A DNA stretch of 17,053 nt from assembly GCA_024654105.1 (NCBI GenBank), contig JANLID010000154.1, forward strand, positions 1-17,053, in the 5' to 3' direction. The translations under genes were made by a program, and so were the position numbers. The DNA is from Gallionella sp. (GTDB lineage: Bacteria; Pseudomonadota; Gammaproteobacteria; Burkholderiales; Gallionellaceae). Under the pieces are notes generated by a model. That model searched no databases, was not told the origin of the DNA, and worked only from the letters and a program-made list of their open reading frames with translations. This document shows positions 8,085 through 15,393 of this stretch, piece by piece; the stretch's first letter is position 1; every line of letters begins with the position of its first letter.

Positions 8085-8101
8085 GTTTGCCTCCTCTCCC
8101 G
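8045..8101. repeat. 18-bp direct repeat pair at the hemD 5' end
   Basis: CGTTTGCCTCCTCTCCCG occurs at 8045-8062 and identically at 8084-8101. The offset is 39 bases, exactly 13 codons, so the hemD frame reads GEEAN twice. Adjacent to the outer copy is CCCGCTGGCGGG (8098-8109), a 5-bp-stem hairpin of the type seen in dispersed CTCTCCCG repeats. Confidence 0.85.
8090..8095 (-). promoter_or_regulatory. Ribosome binding site that decides the hemD start
   Basis: The minus strand reads AGGAGG at 8095-8090, then CAAAC, then GTG at 8084-8082. This is a full-consensus Shine-Dalgarno with a five-base spacer. It lies in one copy of an 18-bp direct repeat. The second copy (8062-8045) has the same AGGAGGCAAAC but is followed by GAA, not a start codon. 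Confidence 0.6.
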
Positions 8102-8292
8102 CTGGCGGGATAACCAGCGACTTGGCTGCGGTTGTTTGCAGCCTAGTCGAATGGCTAGTTGTTTCATCCAGAGGATTGAGGTGAGGGGCTTTTCTCGGGA
8201 GAGGGTTGGGGTGGCTGGCCATGACACGGCGTTGCGGAGCATCCGGGGCGGGAATGACCGGGCTTCATTATCAATGACGTGCGACATGCCCG
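8102..8292. repeat. Mosaic of repeat fragments in the hemC-hemD gap
   Basis: Between the hemC stop (8293-8295, minus strand) and the hemD start are about 200 bases with no gene. They include GGGAGAGGGTTGGGGTGG (8198-8215) and GAGGATTGAGG (8171-8181), which resemble dispersed intergenic repeat fragments. GAGGATTGA also occurs at 8062-8070 and again near dat (14149-14157). No terminator or promoter stands out. HemD is probably still cotranscribed with hemC. Confidence 0.55.
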
Positions 8293-9231
8293 TTAGTCAT
8301 TCAGTGCAGCAAGAATTTCATCCGCACCTTGAGCTATCAAGGCATCGGCAATCCGGTTGCCCAATGCTTCGGGATTGGTGACATCACCGGTCGATTCGGC
8401 GCGTACTATCTGTTGGCCGTCCGGGCTGGCAACAAAGCCGCGCATGCGCAATGTGCCGTTTTGAACTTCGGCGAAACCGCCCAGCGGCACCTGGCAACTG
8501 CCCGCCAAAGCGCGGCTCATGGCGCGTTCTGCCAGCACGCAGGCGGCGGTATCGGGATGGTGCAGCGGTTGCAGCAAGGCGATCACGTCGGCGCGGCCGG
8601 CGCGGCATTCGATGCCAAGCGCACCTTGGCCAACGGCGGGCAGGCTGTCTTCGCTGGAAATGATGTTGCGGATGCGCGCGCCCAGCCCCAGCCGTTTCAG
8701 CCCGGCGGCGGCGAGGATGATGGCGGCATATTGCCCCTCATCCAGCTTGCGCAAGCGGGTCTGCACGTTGCCGCGCAGCGGCTCAATTTGCAGCTGCGGA
8801 AAACGCGCGCGCAACTGGCTTTCGCGGCGCAGGCTGGAGGTGCCCACCACGCTGCCTGCCGGCAACGCGGCCAGGTTTTCATATTGATTCGAAACAAACG
8901 CATCGTGCGGGTCTTCGCGTTTGCCGATGGCGGCCAGTGTAAAACCCTCCGGCATATTCATCGGCACATCCTTCAGCGAGTGCACGGCGAGATCGGCGCG
9001 CCCATCTTCCAGCGCGGTTTCCAGCTCCTTCACGAACAGACCCTTGCCGCCGATTTTCGACAGCGTCACGTCGAGAATCTGGTCGCCCTGCGTGGTCATG
9101 CCGAGAATGCTGACTTCGGTTTGCGGATATAATGCGCGCAGCCTGTCCCGAATGTGTTCGGCCTGCCACATGGCCAGCGCGCTTTCGCGCGAGGCAATCA
9201 CTAAACGGGAAGGGAAAGCTGCTTTGCTCAT
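8293..9231 (-). CDS. hemC: Porphobilinogen deaminase (hydroxymethylbilane synthase)
   Basis: HemC joins four porphobilinogen molecules into hydroxymethylbilane in the cytoplasm, using a covalently bound dipyrromethane cofactor. The 312-residue length matches the E. coli enzyme (313). Key parts are visible: RLVIASRESALAMWQAE at the start, DLAVHSLKDVP with the catalytic Asp at residue 88, VVGTSSLRRESQLRAR, IEPLRGNVQTRLRKLD, LPAVGQGALGIECR, and the cofactor-attachment Cys246 in AGSCQVPLGG. I chose ATG 9231, preceded by AGGAAA. The frame stays open upstream to 9543, but that extension runs through the promoter and into the ppc coding region antisense and has no family character. It is the first gene of the hemCDXY operon and is divergent from ppc. 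Confidence 0.96.
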   Translation of the reverse strand: MSKAAFPSRLVIASRESALAMWQAEHIRDRLRALYPQTEVSILGMTTQGDQILDVTLSKIGGKGLFVKELETALEDGRADLAVHSLKDVPMNMPEGFTLAAIGKREDPHDAFVSNQYENLAALPAGSVVGTSSLRRESQLRARFPQLQIEPLRGNVQTRLRKLDEGQYAAIILAAAGLKRLGLGARIRNIISSEDSLPAVGQGALGIECRAGRADVIALLQPLHHPDTAACVLAERAMSRALAGSCQVPLGGFAEVQNGTLRMRGFVASPDGQQIVRAESTGDVTNPEALGNRIADALIAQGADEILAALND

Positions 9232-9266
9232 TGGATTTCCTGAATCTTGTTGATTATGCGCGGCGC

Positions 9267-9272
9267 ATTCTA
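9267..9272 (-). promoter_or_regulatory. Probable hemC promoter (-10 element)
   Basis: On the minus strand TGTTAGAAT is an extended -10 element (TAGAAT at 9272-9267 with TG one base upstream), placed 35 bases before the hemC ATG. The -35 position is A-rich (AAAAAA) and poor, which is tolerable for an extended -10 promoter. A perfect 6+1+6 palindrome, ATGCGCGGCGCAT (9256-9268), overlaps it and would lie at the start site. GGCGCAT recurs at 9279-9285. Confidence 0.4.
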
Positions 9273-9308
9273 ACATGAGGCGCATCGTATTTTTTCGTAT
9301 GTAATGTG

Positions 9309-12083
9309 ATGACCCTGATTGCCGCTCCCGCCGATATTTCCAGCAAGGATTTGCCGTTGCGCGAAGATGTGCGCCTGCTCGGCCGCATTTTTGGCGATAC
9401 GCTGCGCGAACAGGAGGGCGAAGCGTCTTTTCAGTTGATCGAAAACGTGCGCCGCGCCGCCATACGTTTTCGCAAGACTCAGGATGATCGCGATCGCGAG
9501 CAACTCGAAAAAATGCTGGATGCGCTGTCGCCCGGCGAAACACTGGTCGTGGTGCGTGCCTTCAGTTACTTCTCGCAGCTGTCCAACATTGCCGAAGACC
9601 TGCATCACAACCGACGCCATCGTGTCCATCTCAAGGCGGGCAGCGCGCCGAGGGACGGCAGTCTGCTGCTGGCGCTGGAGCGCGTCGAAAAGAAGCGCAT
9701 CAGCAAGGGAGCACTGCAAGCCTTTCTCGATAGTGCGCTGATTTCGCCGGTGCTGACCGCACACCCCACCGAAGTGCAGCGCAAGAGCATCCTCGATTGC
9801 CAGCTGATCATTTCCAGCTTGCTGTCCAATCGCGACCGCATCGATATGACGCCGGACGAACTGGCGGAGAACGAAGCGGCCTTGCGTCGCTTCGTGCTGC
9901 TTTTGTGGCAGACCCGGATGTTGCGTACCGCCGGATTGACCGTGCGCGACGAAATCAATAATGGCCTGGAGTACTATCGCTATACCTTTCTCAATGAGAT
10001 TCCGAAGATATATGCCACTTTGGAAAAACAACTGAAGGTGCGCTTCGGCAAGGACACCCGCATTCCGCCGTTGCTGCGCGTCGGCAGCTGGATCGGCGGC
10101 GACCGTGACGGCAACCCGTTTGTTACTTACGATGCCACGCTGGACGCGATGCAGCAGCATTCCGCGCTGGTGCTGGAGCACTACCTGAATGAAACCTTTG
10201 TGCTGAGCCGGCGCTTGAGCCTGACTGATCATCTGGTGGAGATCAGCGACGAATTGCGCCAACTTTCCGAAGCCTCGCCGGACAGGGACACCGCCCGTGC
10301 CGACGAACACTATCGCCGCGTGCTGAACCTGGTCTATTCACGCCTGTCCGCTACCGCCAGACGACTCGGCCACGAAATCTCGCACCCGCCGCCGATAGGC
10401 AAGGATGTGCAGCCTTATGTGACGCCACAGGAATTCATGGCCGATCTGGATGTGCTGATCGATTCGCTGCTCGGGCATGGCGCGGTACATCTGGCGCGCG
10501 GACGGCTCGCCAATTTGCGCCGTGCCGTCGAAGTGTTCGGTTTCCATCTGGCGCCGCTGGACATGCGCCAGCACAGCGCGATTCATGAGCAGACCGTGGC
10601 CGAGTTGTTATCGAACAGTTCGGACAAGGCCAATTACAAGGACTTGAATGAGGCGCAGCGCCGTGAGGTGTTGCTGGCCGTCTTGCAAGCCGGCAGGCCG
10701 CTGCTCGCCGATATTGAGCAATATACTCCCGCAACACAAAGCGAGTTGCGCATCATGCAGGCTGCCGTACAAATTCATCAACGCTATGGCCGCGAAGCGC
10801 TGCCCAACTACATTATCTCCAAGACCGATGCGGTGAGCGACATGCTGGAAGTTGCCCTGATGCTGCAACAGGCCGGGTTGCTGGAAGGCGGTAAAAATCC
10901 CGCGTTACATGTCAATATCATTCCCTTGTTCGAGACCATCGAAGATCTGCGCGGCTGCGGCGCCATCATGGACGATCTGTTTTCGATTCAGCATTACCGC
11001 AAGCTGCTGGCCAGCCGCGGCAATACGCAGGAAGTGATGCTCGGTTATTCAGACAGCAACAAGGACGGCGGCTACCTTACCGCCAATTGGGAACTGTACA
11101 AGGCCGAACTGGAACTGGTGAAAGTGTTCGAGAAGCGTGGCGTCGAAATGCGCCTGTTCCACGGGCGCGGCGGCACCGTCGGGCGCGGCGGCGGACCGAG
11201 TTACGACGCGATCCTGGCGCAGCCGCCGGGCAGCGTGAACGGGCAGATACGCATCACCGAACAGGGCGAAGTGATCGCCAGCAAATACTCCAATCCGGAA
11301 ATCGGCAGGCGCAACCTGGAGACACTGATTGCCGCGACCATGGAAGCCACGCTGCTGCATCATCACGGCGCGGACAGCGCCATGCCGGAATATCACCGCA
11401 TCATGGAGGCGTTAAGCCTTGATGCGTTCGCCGCCTACCGCAAGCTGGTATACGAAACGCCCGGCTTCACCGACTACTTCTTCGCCGCGACCCCGATCCG
11501 CGAGATCGCCGAGCTCAATATTGGCAGTCGCCCCTCGGCACGCAAGGCGTCCGGCCGTATCGAGGATTTGCGCGCCATCCCCTGGGTATTCAGTTGGGGT
11601 CTGAACCGCACGCTGTTGCCGGGCTGGTTCGGTTATGGCAGCGCGGTGCGGCAATTCGTCGCACGCGAAGGCAAGGCCGGGCTGGCGCAGTTGCAGGTGA
11701 TGTACCAGAACTGGCCGTTTTTCCGTGGCCTGATGTCCAATATGGACATGGTGCTGTCCAAGACCGACATGGGTATCGCCTCGCGCTATGCAGAACTGGT
11801 GGAAGATGCTGCATTGCGCGGGCGGATTTTTGACGCGATCGAGAGCGAATGGGAAGACACCGTGGAGATGCTGTTCGCCGTGACCGGCAAAGCCTCGCTG
11901 TTGCAGGACAACCCGGCGTTCGCGCGCAGCTTGCTGACCCGCCTTCCGTATATCGACCCGCTCAACCACCTGCAAGTCGCCTTGCTGGAACGCCATCGCG
12001 CCGGAGACAATGATGGGCATGTGAAGCGCGCGATCCACCTCACCATCAACGGCATCGCCGCCGGTTTGCGCAATAGTGGCTAA
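9309..12083 (+). CDS. ppc: Phosphoenolpyruvate carboxylase
   Basis: This cytoplasmic enzyme carboxylates phosphoenolpyruvate with bicarbonate to oxaloacetate, refilling the TCA cycle, and is important in autotrophs and organisms growing on few carbon sources. The 924 residues are slightly more than E. coli's 883. Signatures include VLTAHPTEVQRKS with the catalytic His at about residue 152, GSWIGGDRDGNPFVT, MLGYSDSNKDGGY with Lys at about 585, and the glycine-rich FHGRGGTVGRGGGPSYD loop followed by QGEVIASKYSNPEIGRRNLE. The C-terminus LTINGIAAGLRNSG matches the conserved family end, where the final residue is Gly. The start may be ATG 9309 or the adjacent GTG 9306; neither has an obvious ribosome binding site. 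A TTGATT (9250-9255) and TAACAT (9271-9276) pair is a possible weak promoter. The gene is intact. Confidence 0.97.
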   Translation: MTLIAAPADISSKDLPLREDVRLLGRIFGDTLREQEGEASFQLIENVRRAAIRFRKTQDDRDREQLEKMLDALSPGETLVVVRAFSYFSQLSNIAEDLHHNRRHRVHLKAGSAPRDGSLLLALERVEKKRISKGALQAFLDSALISPVLTAHPTEVQRKSILDCQLIISSLLSNRDRIDMTPDELAENEAALRRFVLLLWQTRMLRTAGLTVRDEINNGLEYYRYTFLNEIPKIYATLEKQLKVRFGKDTRIPPLLRVGSWIGGDRDGNPFVTYDATLDAMQQHSALVLEHYLNETFVLSRRLSLTDHLVEISDELRQLSEASPDRDTARADEHYRRVLNLVYSRLSATARRLGHEISHPPPIGKDVQPYVTPQEFMADLDVLIDSLLGHGAVHLARGRLANLRRAVEVFGFHLAPLDMRQHSAIHEQTVAELLSNSSDKANYKDLNEAQRREVLLAVLQAGRPLLADIEQYTPATQSELRIMQAAVQIHQRYGREALPNYIISKTDAVSDMLEVALMLQQAGLLEGGKNPALHVNIIPLFETIEDLRGCGAIMDDLFSIQHYRKLLASRGNTQEVMLGYSDSNKDGGYLTANWELYKAELELVKVFEKRGVEMRLFHGRGGTVGRGGGPSYDAILAQPPGSVNGQIRITEQGEVIASKYSNPEIGRRNLETLIAATMEATLLHHHGADSAMPEYHRIMEALSLDAFAAYRKLVYETPGFTDYFFAATPIREIAELNIGSRPSARKASGRIEDLRAIPWVFSWGLNRTLLPGWFGYGSAVRQFVAREGKAGLAQLQVMYQNWPFFRGLMSNMDMVLSKTDMGIASRYAELVEDAALRGRIFDAIESEWEDTVEMLFAVTGKASLLQDNPAFARSLLTRLPYIDPLNHLQVALLERHRAGDNDGHVKRAIHLTINGIAAGLRNSG

Positions 12084-12117
12084 CCCCGCCCAACCAATGT
12101 TCCCAGGATTATTTTGG

Positions 12118-13269
12118 ATGAATATCGTACTCTTGCTCGCCAGTTTGTTGCTACCCGCTGCGGCCCATGCGCTGCCGCCGCAAACGCCCGCCGCGCCGAT
12201 TCTGGCAGCCAAGTCATATTTGCTCTACGATCACACCAGCGATCAGATTCTGGTGAGCCAGAACGCCGATGCGCATATGGAACCCGCCTCGCTGACCAAA
12301 TTGATGACCGCTTATCTGGTTTTTGATGCGCTTAAACACGGCACGCTATCGTCTCAACAAAACCTGAGCGTTCCTGCTGCAGCACTGCGCACGACCAGCG
12401 GCGAGTCGCGCATGTTGCTCAAGGCCGGGCAAAGCGTGACCGTGGATGATCTGTTGCGCGGACTGATCGTGCAATCCGGCAACGATGCGGCCATCACGCT
12501 GGCGCTCAATATCGCCGGCAGCGAAGCGGGCTTCGTCGACCTGATGAATAAGGAAGCAAAACGGCTGGGCATGAACAACACCCATTTCACCAATCCGGTC
12601 GGGATGCCGGATGCGCAACACTACAGCAGCGCATCCGACCTGGCTTTGCTGGCTGCCGCCATCGTGCGCGACTACCCGCAGCACTACCCGCTGTTCGCAC
12701 TGCGCGATTACACCTTCAACGACGTCACCCAGTCCAACCGCAACCGCCTGCTATGGATCGATCCTCATGCGGATGGCATGAAAACCGGGCATACCGAAAC
12801 CGCCGGATACTGCCTGATAGGCTCGACAAAACGGGATAACCGCCGCCTGATTTCGGTCCTGCTGGGCGCGGACTCAGACAGCCTGCGTGCTACCGAGAGC
12901 CAGAAGCTGCTGAATTTTGGTTATCAGTATTTCGATGCCGTGCGCCTGTATCAGAAGGACCAGCCGGTCACCCGGCTGCGTATCTGGAAGGGCACGGCAA
13001 GCCATGTCGAAACAGGCTTCCGCCGTGACCTGTTTTTGACCATACCCAAAGGCAAATTTGCCCAACTCAAGGCCACCGTGGAAACGCATCAGCCGATTTT
13101 TGCGCCGATTAGCGGCGGGCAACAACTGGGCGTTCTCAAGCTGACGCTGGACGGCAAGCCCTACGCGGAATTTCCGCTGCTGGCGCTGGATGGCGTATCG
13201 TTGGCGAATGTATTCTCGCGCGGATGGGACAGTATCCGCCTGTTCATAAAAGAACTCGGCAATTGGTAA
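12118..13269 (+). CDS. dacC: D-alanyl-D-alanine carboxypeptidase (DacA/DacC family, PBP5/6-like)
   Basis: This low-molecular-weight penicillin-binding protein trims the terminal D-alanine from peptidoglycan pentapeptides in the periplasm. From ATG 12118 it is 383 residues with a signal peptide (MNIVLLLASLLLPAAAHA, cleavage likely after Ala18). The catalytic motifs are all present: SxxK as SLTK at 58-61, SxN as SGN at 120-122, and KTG at 222-224. The beta-rich C-terminal PBP5 domain follows (about 285-370), and the end (NVFSRGWDSIRLFIKELGNW) resembles the amphipathic membrane anchor of the family. A GTG at 12076 overlapping the ppc end is open in frame, but it would put 14 residues before a good signal peptide. 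AGGA at 12105-12108 supports ATG 12118. The released D-alanine is a substrate for the next gene product. Confidence 0.93.
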   Translation: MNIVLLLASLLLPAAAHALPPQTPAAPILAAKSYLLYDHTSDQILVSQNADAHMEPASLTKLMTAYLVFDALKHGTLSSQQNLSVPAAALRTTSGESRMLLKAGQSVTVDDLLRGLIVQSGNDAAITLALNIAGSEAGFVDLMNKEAKRLGMNNTHFTNPVGMPDAQHYSSASDLALLAAAIVRDYPQHYPLFALRDYTFNDVTQSNRNRLLWIDPHADGMKTGHTETAGYCLIGSTKRDNRRLISVLLGADSDSLRATESQKLLNFGYQYFDAVRLYQKDQPVTRLRIWKGTASHVETGFRRDLFLTIPKGKFAQLKATVETHQPIFAPISGGQQLGVLKLTLDGKPYAEFPLLALDGVSLANVFSRGWDSIRLFIKELGNW

Positions 13270-13279
13270 GGAGCAGCAA

Positions 13280-14143
13280 ATGACGATTTATCTGAACGGG
13301 CAGTATCTGCCCATTGAGGAAGCAAGCGTCCCCGTGCTGGACCGCGGCTTCATTTTTGGCGACGGCGTGTATGAAGTGATTCCGGTGTATTCGCGCAGAG
13401 TGTTTCGTCTGGCGGAGCACTTGCGGCGTCTGCAGCACAGCCTGGACGGTATCAAACTCGCCAACCCGCATAACGATGCGGAATGGACACGCATCATCGG
13501 AGAGCTCGTCGCGCGCAACGATGGCGATGACCAATACCTGTACCTGCACATCACGCGCGGCGTCGCCAAACGTGACCACGCCTTTCCCAACCCGCCGGTT
13601 ACACCGACGATATTTGTGATGAGCAGTCCGCTGCCTGCCCCGCCCGCCGCGCTGCTGCACAATGGCATCGCCTGCATTACGGCCGCCGACAACCGCTGGC
13701 TGCGCTGCGACATCAAGTCCATCGCGCTGCTGCCCAATGTGCTGCTGCGCCAGATGGCAGTCGATGCGGGTTGTGCCGAAACTATCCTGATCCGCGATAA
13801 TGAATTCATGACCGAAGGCGCGGCCAGCAACATCTTTGTGGTAAAGGACGGCAAACTGCTCGCGCCGCCGAAAGACAACCTGATGCTGCCCGGCATCACC
13901 TACGATGTGGTGCTGGAGCTCGCCGCCGCCAACGGCATCCCGCATGAGGTGCGCCGCGTGATGAAAGAGGAATTATTTACCGCCGATGAATTGCTGCTCA
14001 CCTCGTCCACCAAGGAGGTGCTGGCGATCACGCAGCTCGACGGCAAGCCGGTCGGCAGCGGCAAACCCGGCGCGATGTTCGCCCGGCTGCACGCGCTGTA
14101 CCAGGATTTCAAACGCGACGTGATGCGGAAAAATCAGGATTGA
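13280..14143 (+). CDS. dat: D-alanine aminotransferase (class IV PLP enzyme)
   Basis: The 287-residue class IV aminotransferase exchanges amino groups between D-alanine and 2-oxoglutarate, giving pyruvate and D-glutamate. The PLP lysine is Lys146 (CDIKSIALLPNVL), and Glu179 (FMTEGAASN) contacts the pyridine nitrogen. Tyr31, Arg98 and His100 match the substrate-carboxylate trap known for Bacillus D-amino acid transaminase (Tyr31, Arg98, His100), which favours the D-amino acid call over branched-chain aminotransferase or aminodeoxychorismate lyase. An AAGGAG ribosome binding site (13268-13273) precedes ATG 13280. The gap after dacC is 10 bases, so the two are likely cotranscribed and could recycle D-alanine from the wall. 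The stop codon lies in a short tandem repeat. Confidence 0.92.
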   Translation: MTIYLNGQYLPIEEASVPVLDRGFIFGDGVYEVIPVYSRRVFRLAEHLRRLQHSLDGIKLANPHNDAEWTRIIGELVARNDGDDQYLYLHITRGVAKRDHAFPNPPVTPTIFVMSSPLPAPPAALLHNGIACITAADNRWLRCDIKSIALLPNVLLRQMAVDAGCAETILIRDNEFMTEGAASNIFVVKDGKLLAPPKDNLMLPGITYDVVLELAAANGIPHEVRRVMKEELFTADELLLTSSTKEVLAITQLDGKPVGSGKPGAMFARLHALYQDFKRDVMRKNQD

Positions 14144-14168
14144 GGAGCGAGGATTGAGGACTAAGGAT
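14136..14168. repeat. 14-bp period purine-rich repeat at dat-ybeD junction
   Basis: AGGATTGAGGA occurs at 14136-14146 and 14150-14160, a period of 14 bases, followed by a decayed third unit (AAGGAT, 14163-14168). The dat stop codon TGA (14141-14143) falls inside the first unit. The same motif, GAGGATTGAGG, is found in the hemC-hemD gap at 8171-8181. Confidence 0.75.
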
Positions 14169-14188
14169 AAAGGCGATGGCGAACTATC

Positions 14189-14473
14189 ATGAGTGACCTG
14201 TCAGCAAGAGAATTGACAACCAGCCTTGTCGAATACCCCTGCGAATTCCCGCTGAAAATATTCGGCTTGCAGCAAGTGGGCTTTGCGCAGGCGGTTCTGG
14301 AAGTGGTTAACAAATACGACCCGGAATTTGCCGCCGCCAGCATGGAAATGCGTGCCAGCAAGAATGCCCGCTATGTCAGCCTGACCTGCACCATCCGCGC
14401 CACCTCGCGCGAGCAACTCGACGCGGTTTACCAGGAGCTGTGCGACCATCCGATGGTGGTGATGGTGTTATGA
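14189..14473 (+). CDS. ybeD: YbeD/DUF493 family protein
   Basis: This small 94-residue protein matches YbeD, a ferredoxin-like alpha-beta fold resembling ACT-type regulatory domains. The features seen are TSLVEYPCEFPLKIFGLQ near the start, a middle FAQAVLEVVNKYDPEF, and YVSLTCTIRATSREQLDAVY with the end HPMVVMVL, which is the conserved family pattern and length (about 87-95). It is a standard neighbour of lipB, and a regulatory link to lipoate metabolism is proposed from context only. ATG 14189 is the only sensible start; it has no strong ribosome binding site, and upstream lies the tandem repeat. Its TGA overlaps the lipB ATG as ATGA (14470-14473). Confidence 0.9.
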   Translation: MSDLSARELTTSLVEYPCEFPLKIFGLQQVGFAQAVLEVVNKYDPEFAAASMEMRASKNARYVSLTCTIRATSREQLDAVYQELCDHPMVVMVL

Positions 14474-15165
14474 CAGGAAGCGGGGAGTGGGAAGTGGGGA
14501 GTGGGAAACACGTTGCGCCACCGGTCATCCACTCGCTCGGACTGGTCGAATACCAACCAACATGGGACGCGATGAAGAAATTCACCGCAGAACGCACAGC
14601 CCAAAAGAATATAGCGACACGTGACGAAATCTGGCTGGCGCAGCATCCGCCGACCTACACGCAAGGGCTGGCCGGAAAACCGGAACATCTGCTGCATCCC
14701 ACCGGCATCCCGGTCATCAGGATTGATCGCGGCGGACAGATCACCTATCACGGCCCCGGCCAGATCGTCGCCTATTTGCTGCTCGACCTGCGCCGCTGGA
14801 AAATCAACGTGCGCGAACTGGTGCGCCTGATGGAGCAGGCGGCAATCGACTTGCTCGGCGAATTCGGCGTGGCCGCGCAAAGCCGAGAAGATGCGCCTGG
14901 CGTATATGTCGGCGGCGCGAAAATCGCCTCGCTCGGATTGAAAATCAAGCACGGCTGCTGCTACCACGGCCTCGCGCTGAACGTGGACATGGACCTGACC
15001 CCGTTCGCCAACATCAACCCGTGCGGCCACGCCGGGCTGCGCGTCACGCAATGCCGCGAACTCGGCATCACCGCCGGCATCGGCGAACTGCAAGCGCAAC
15101 TGGTGCAGAATCTGATTCATGGACTACAGCGGCATTTTTTGAAAAAATCGCAGCCTTGTCCGTAG
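14470..15165 (+). CDS. lipB: Octanoyl-[acyl-carrier-protein]:protein N-octanoyltransferase
   Basis: LipB moves octanoate from acyl carrier protein to lysines of lipoyl domains, the first step of endogenous lipoylation; LipA then inserts sulfur. The 231-residue protein has RGGQITYHGPGQIVAYLL (residues 87-104), GGAKIASLGLKI with catalytic Lys151, and NPCGHAG with catalytic Cys185. The family's normal opening appears only at about residue 19 (VIHSLGLVEY). The preceding GSGEWEVGSGK comes from a purine-rich 14-bp period repeat. ATG 14470 is the only usable start codon before the conserved region, and it overlaps the ybeD stop, so coupled translation is likely. The enzyme's core is intact. lipA normally follows, but here it is about 1 kb away behind an insertion. 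Confidence 0.95.
   Translation: MTGSGEWEVGSGKHVAPPVIHSLGLVEYQPTWDAMKKFTAERTAQKNIATRDEIWLAQHPPTYTQGLAGKPEHLLHPTGIPVIRIDRGGQITYHGPGQIVAYLLLDLRRWKINVRELVRLMEQAAIDLLGEFGVAAQSREDAPGVYVGGAKIASLGLKIKHGCCYHGLALNVDMDLTPFANINPCGHAGLRVTQCRELGITAGIGELQAQLVQNLIHGLQRHFLKKSQPCP
14482..14507. repeat. 14-bp period repeat within the lipB 5' end
   Basis: GGGGAGTGGGAA occurs at 14482-14493 and 14496-14507, a period of 14 bases. It is purine-only apart from T and is translated as part of the atypical LipB N-terminus. Since 14 is not a multiple of three, gain or loss of one unit would shift the lipB frame. Confidence 0.8.
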
Positions 15166-15173
15166 ACGCCGCG

Positions 15174-15218
15174 TTTCCACGCTCCGCGTGGTAACGCAGC
15201 ATTGGACGCTCCGCATCC
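15174..15218. repeat. REP-type hairpins, copy 1 (downstream of lipB)
   Basis: Two short hairpins follow the lipB stop. The first is CCACGC-TCC-GCGTGG at 15177-15191, followed by TAACGCAGC. The second is GGACGC-TCC-GCATCC at 15204-15218, with one mismatch. The TCC loop and the AAYGCAGC flank are shared with the units around the transposase gene, so this is the leftmost edge of the REP island. Confidence 0.8.
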
Positions 15219-15263
15219 CTCGTGACCGCAGTATTAATGCAAGTTTCAATTTAAGGAACAACC

Positions 15264-15393
15264 ATGCCCGCCCCGCAAACCGTTCTGACCCTGATCGAAA
15301 ACTTCGAGCGCAATCTCGACGCCTACCGCAGCGGCAAATACAACGAGACGCAGGTGCGGCGCGATTTCAACATGATGGCGGGCGCATCCGGCC
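15264..15393 (+). pseudogene. 5' stub of an Eco57I-like restriction-modification gene
   Basis: ATG 15264, preceded by AAGGAA at 15253-15258, begins MPAPQTVLTLIENFERNLDA and continues YRSGKYNETQVRRDF (35 residues). From memory of the family, this matches the N-terminus of Eco57I-like type II restriction-methyltransferase proteins, where one expects FIDPFFKALGWD next. Here the resemblance stops abruptly at NMMAGASGH, and REP sequence begins at about 15394. Everything after residue 35 to 44 is lost, including any nuclease or methyltransferase motif, so it cannot be functional. The frame itself stays open through the REP block to TAG at 15567-15569, overlapping the transposase start by 11 bases, so a 101-residue peptide could still be made. 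The family assignment rests on a short segment and should be checked by search. Confidence 0.65.

Noticed and set aside
8085..8222. Extended HemD reading frame starting at ATG 8222
   Set aside because: The extra 46 residues beyond GTG 8084 come from repeat DNA and have no HemD resemblance. The ribosome binding site supports GTG 8084.
9232..9543. Extended HemC reading frame up to 9543
   Set aside because: It would run through the divergent promoter region and antisense to ppc. The conserved HemC start and AGGAAA site are at 9231.
9270..10310. 346-codon minus-strand open frame
   Set aside because: It is antisense to the strongly conserved ppc gene, and its Gln/His/Arg-rich composition is typical of a shadow of a GC-rich gene.
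11412..12212. 266-codon minus-strand open frame
   Set aside because: Shadow of ppc and the start of dacC; no recognisable domain.
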